From positions 2,542,001-2,606,000 of the forward strand of contig NZ_CP026031.1 of the NCBI RefSeq assembly GCF_003726095.1: a stretch of 64,000 nt of DNA. The letters run 5' to 3'. A program made the translations under genes and the position numbers. The notes beneath the pieces were generated by a model. The model did not search any database, was not told where the DNA came from, and worked only from the letters and a program-made list of their open reading frames with translations. This stretch comes from Niallia circulans (lineage in GTDB: Bacteria > Bacillota > Bacilli > Bacillales > Cytobacillaceae). Positions 63,147 to 64,000 of this stretch are shown here, piece by piece (the stretch's first letter is position 1; each line of letters opens with the position of its first letter).

Positions 63147-64000
63147 TTAACCGATAGAGCCTTCCATTTCGAACTTGATCAAACGGTTCATCTCTACTGC
63201 ATATTCCATTGGTAATTCTTTTGTAAATGGCTCGATAAAGCCCATTACGATCATTTCTGTTGCTTCTTCTTCTGAAATACCTCTACTCATTAAGTAGAAT
63301 AATTGTTCTTCTGATACTTTTGAAACTTTTGCTTCGTGCTCTAATGAAATATTATCATTTAAAATTTCATTATAAGGAATTGTATCAGAAGTAGATTTAT
63401 TATCCATAATTAATGTATCGCATTCGATATTAGAACGAGCACCGTCTGCTTTACGTCCAAAGTGAACGATACCGCGATATGTTACTTTTCCGCCTTGTTT
63501 CGAAATAGACTTAGAAACAATTGTAGATGATGTATTTGGAGCTAAGTGAAGCATTTTTGCTCCAGCATCTTGGTGTTGTCCCTTACCAGCAAGAGCGATA
63601 GATAACGTCATTCCTCTTGCTCCCTCACCTCTTAAGATGACAGCAGGGTATTTCATTGTTAATTTAGAACCAATATTTCCATCGATCCATTCCATGGTAG
63701 CATTCGCATCACAAACTGCACGCTTTGTTACTAGATTGTATACATTGTTTGCCCAGTTTTGAATCGTTGTATAACGGCAATATGCATCTTTTTTTATAAT
63801 GATTTCAACAACCGCACTATGAAGAGAGTTCGTAGTATAAACTGGTGCTGTACAACCTTCTACATAATGTACACTTGCGCCCTCATCCACGATGATTAAC
63901 GTTCTTTCAAATTGTCCCATATTTTCAGAGTTAATACGGAAATATGCTTGTAATGGTGTGTCTACTTTAATTCCTTTTGGAACATAAATGAAAGATCCAC
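63147..64000 (-). CDS. sufB: Fe-S cluster assembly scaffold SufB (3' part, cut by the window edge)
   Basis: About 284 C-terminal codons are present. The frame stays open to base 64000 with [20 protein letters not shown] upstream of the [20 protein letters not shown] segment. Other SufB motifs: [26 protein letters not shown], a Cys in [12 protein letters not shown], and [15 protein letters not shown]. SufB forms the scaffold with SufC and SufD and uses SufU/SufS sulfur in Bacillus. The remaining 5' part lies outside the window. Confidence 0.95.
   Translation of the reverse strand, partial: GSFIYVPKGIKVDTPLQAYFRINSENMGQFERTLIIVDEGASVHYVEGCTAPVYTTNSLHSAVVEIIIKKDAYCRYTTIQNWANNVYNLVTKRAVCDANATMEWIDGNIGSKLTMKYPAVILRGEGARGMTLSIALAGKGQHQDAGAKMLHLAPNTSSTIVSKSISKQGGKVTYRGIVHFGRKADGARSNIECDTLIMDNKSTSDTIPYNEILNDNISLEHEAKVSKVSEEQLFYLMSRGISEEEATEMIVMGFIEPFTKELPMEYAVEMNRLIKFEMEGSIG

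Overview
The window is a stretch of a low-GC Firmicute chromosome, most likely Bacillaceae. Gene content and order match the Bacillus subtilis mrp and yui-yum-yut-yun neighbourhoods: mrpABCDEFG, pepA-yuiD-yuiC, yumC, hesB/yutM, yuzB-yutJ-yuzD-yutI, hom-thrC-thrB, yutH-G-F-E-D, lipA, yunA-C-D-F. AGGAGG ribosome sites, many TTG and GTG starts and sporulation-associated genes (yutH, yunA, yuzC-like) agree. A class IV polyhydroxyalkanoate synthase (phaR/phaC) and a pectin/uronate catabolic operon point to a soil-type Bacillus relative; the species cannot be fixed from the sequence alone. I see no tRNA, rRNA or CRISPR array.

Layout. 1-7.0 kb: the seven-gene Mrp Na+/H+ antiporter operon and small conserved proteins. 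7.2-12.0 kb: an AT-rich accessory patch with a LexA-type HTH-only protein, a ribbon-helix-helix protein next to a broken small gene, a DUF5710 zinc protein, a secreted toxin-44-like protein bracketed by 24-bp inverted repeats, a DUF5412 membrane protein and an IS66 remnant. 12.2-14.5 kb: PHA synthesis. 14.6-19.3 kb: pepA, yuiD, yuiC, yumC. 19.4-35.1 kb: a 15.6-kb integrative island in the 3' end of the HesB/IscA-type Fe-S gene. 35.7-54.2 kb: yut/yun core genes. 54.5-58.7 kb: kduD-kduI-kdgK-kdgA plus an IclR regulator. 58.8-63.0 kb: a ROK-controlled sugar-type operon. The right edge cuts through sufB.

The island is the main accessory feature. A 124-bp exact direct repeat flanks it. The copy beside the tyrosine recombinase rebuilds the C-terminal cysteine motif of the Fe-S protein, and the other copy keeps the old gene tail and its original terminator. 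Cargo is rich in nuclease and regulator genes: a CoiA-like protein, a serine recombinase with an unknown 364-aa partner, a PUA/EVE-like-HNH nuclease, a C-protein-like XRE regulator on a symmetric divergent operator shared with a lipoprotein/GIY-YIG pair, a winged-helix plus PD-(D/E)XK-like protein, a nucleotidyltransferase, and a helicase-like replication candidate between two strongly structured non-coding segments. This looks like a defence-carrying satellite or integrative element; no capsid, terminase or conjugation genes are visible.

Other points: lytH/yunA is frameshifted in a run of five G; the kdg operon has a good promoter with a cre-like site over its -35; the ROK gene has twin 24-26 bp palindromic operators; yumC has a Fur/Zur/PerR-like 7-1-7 box beside its -10.
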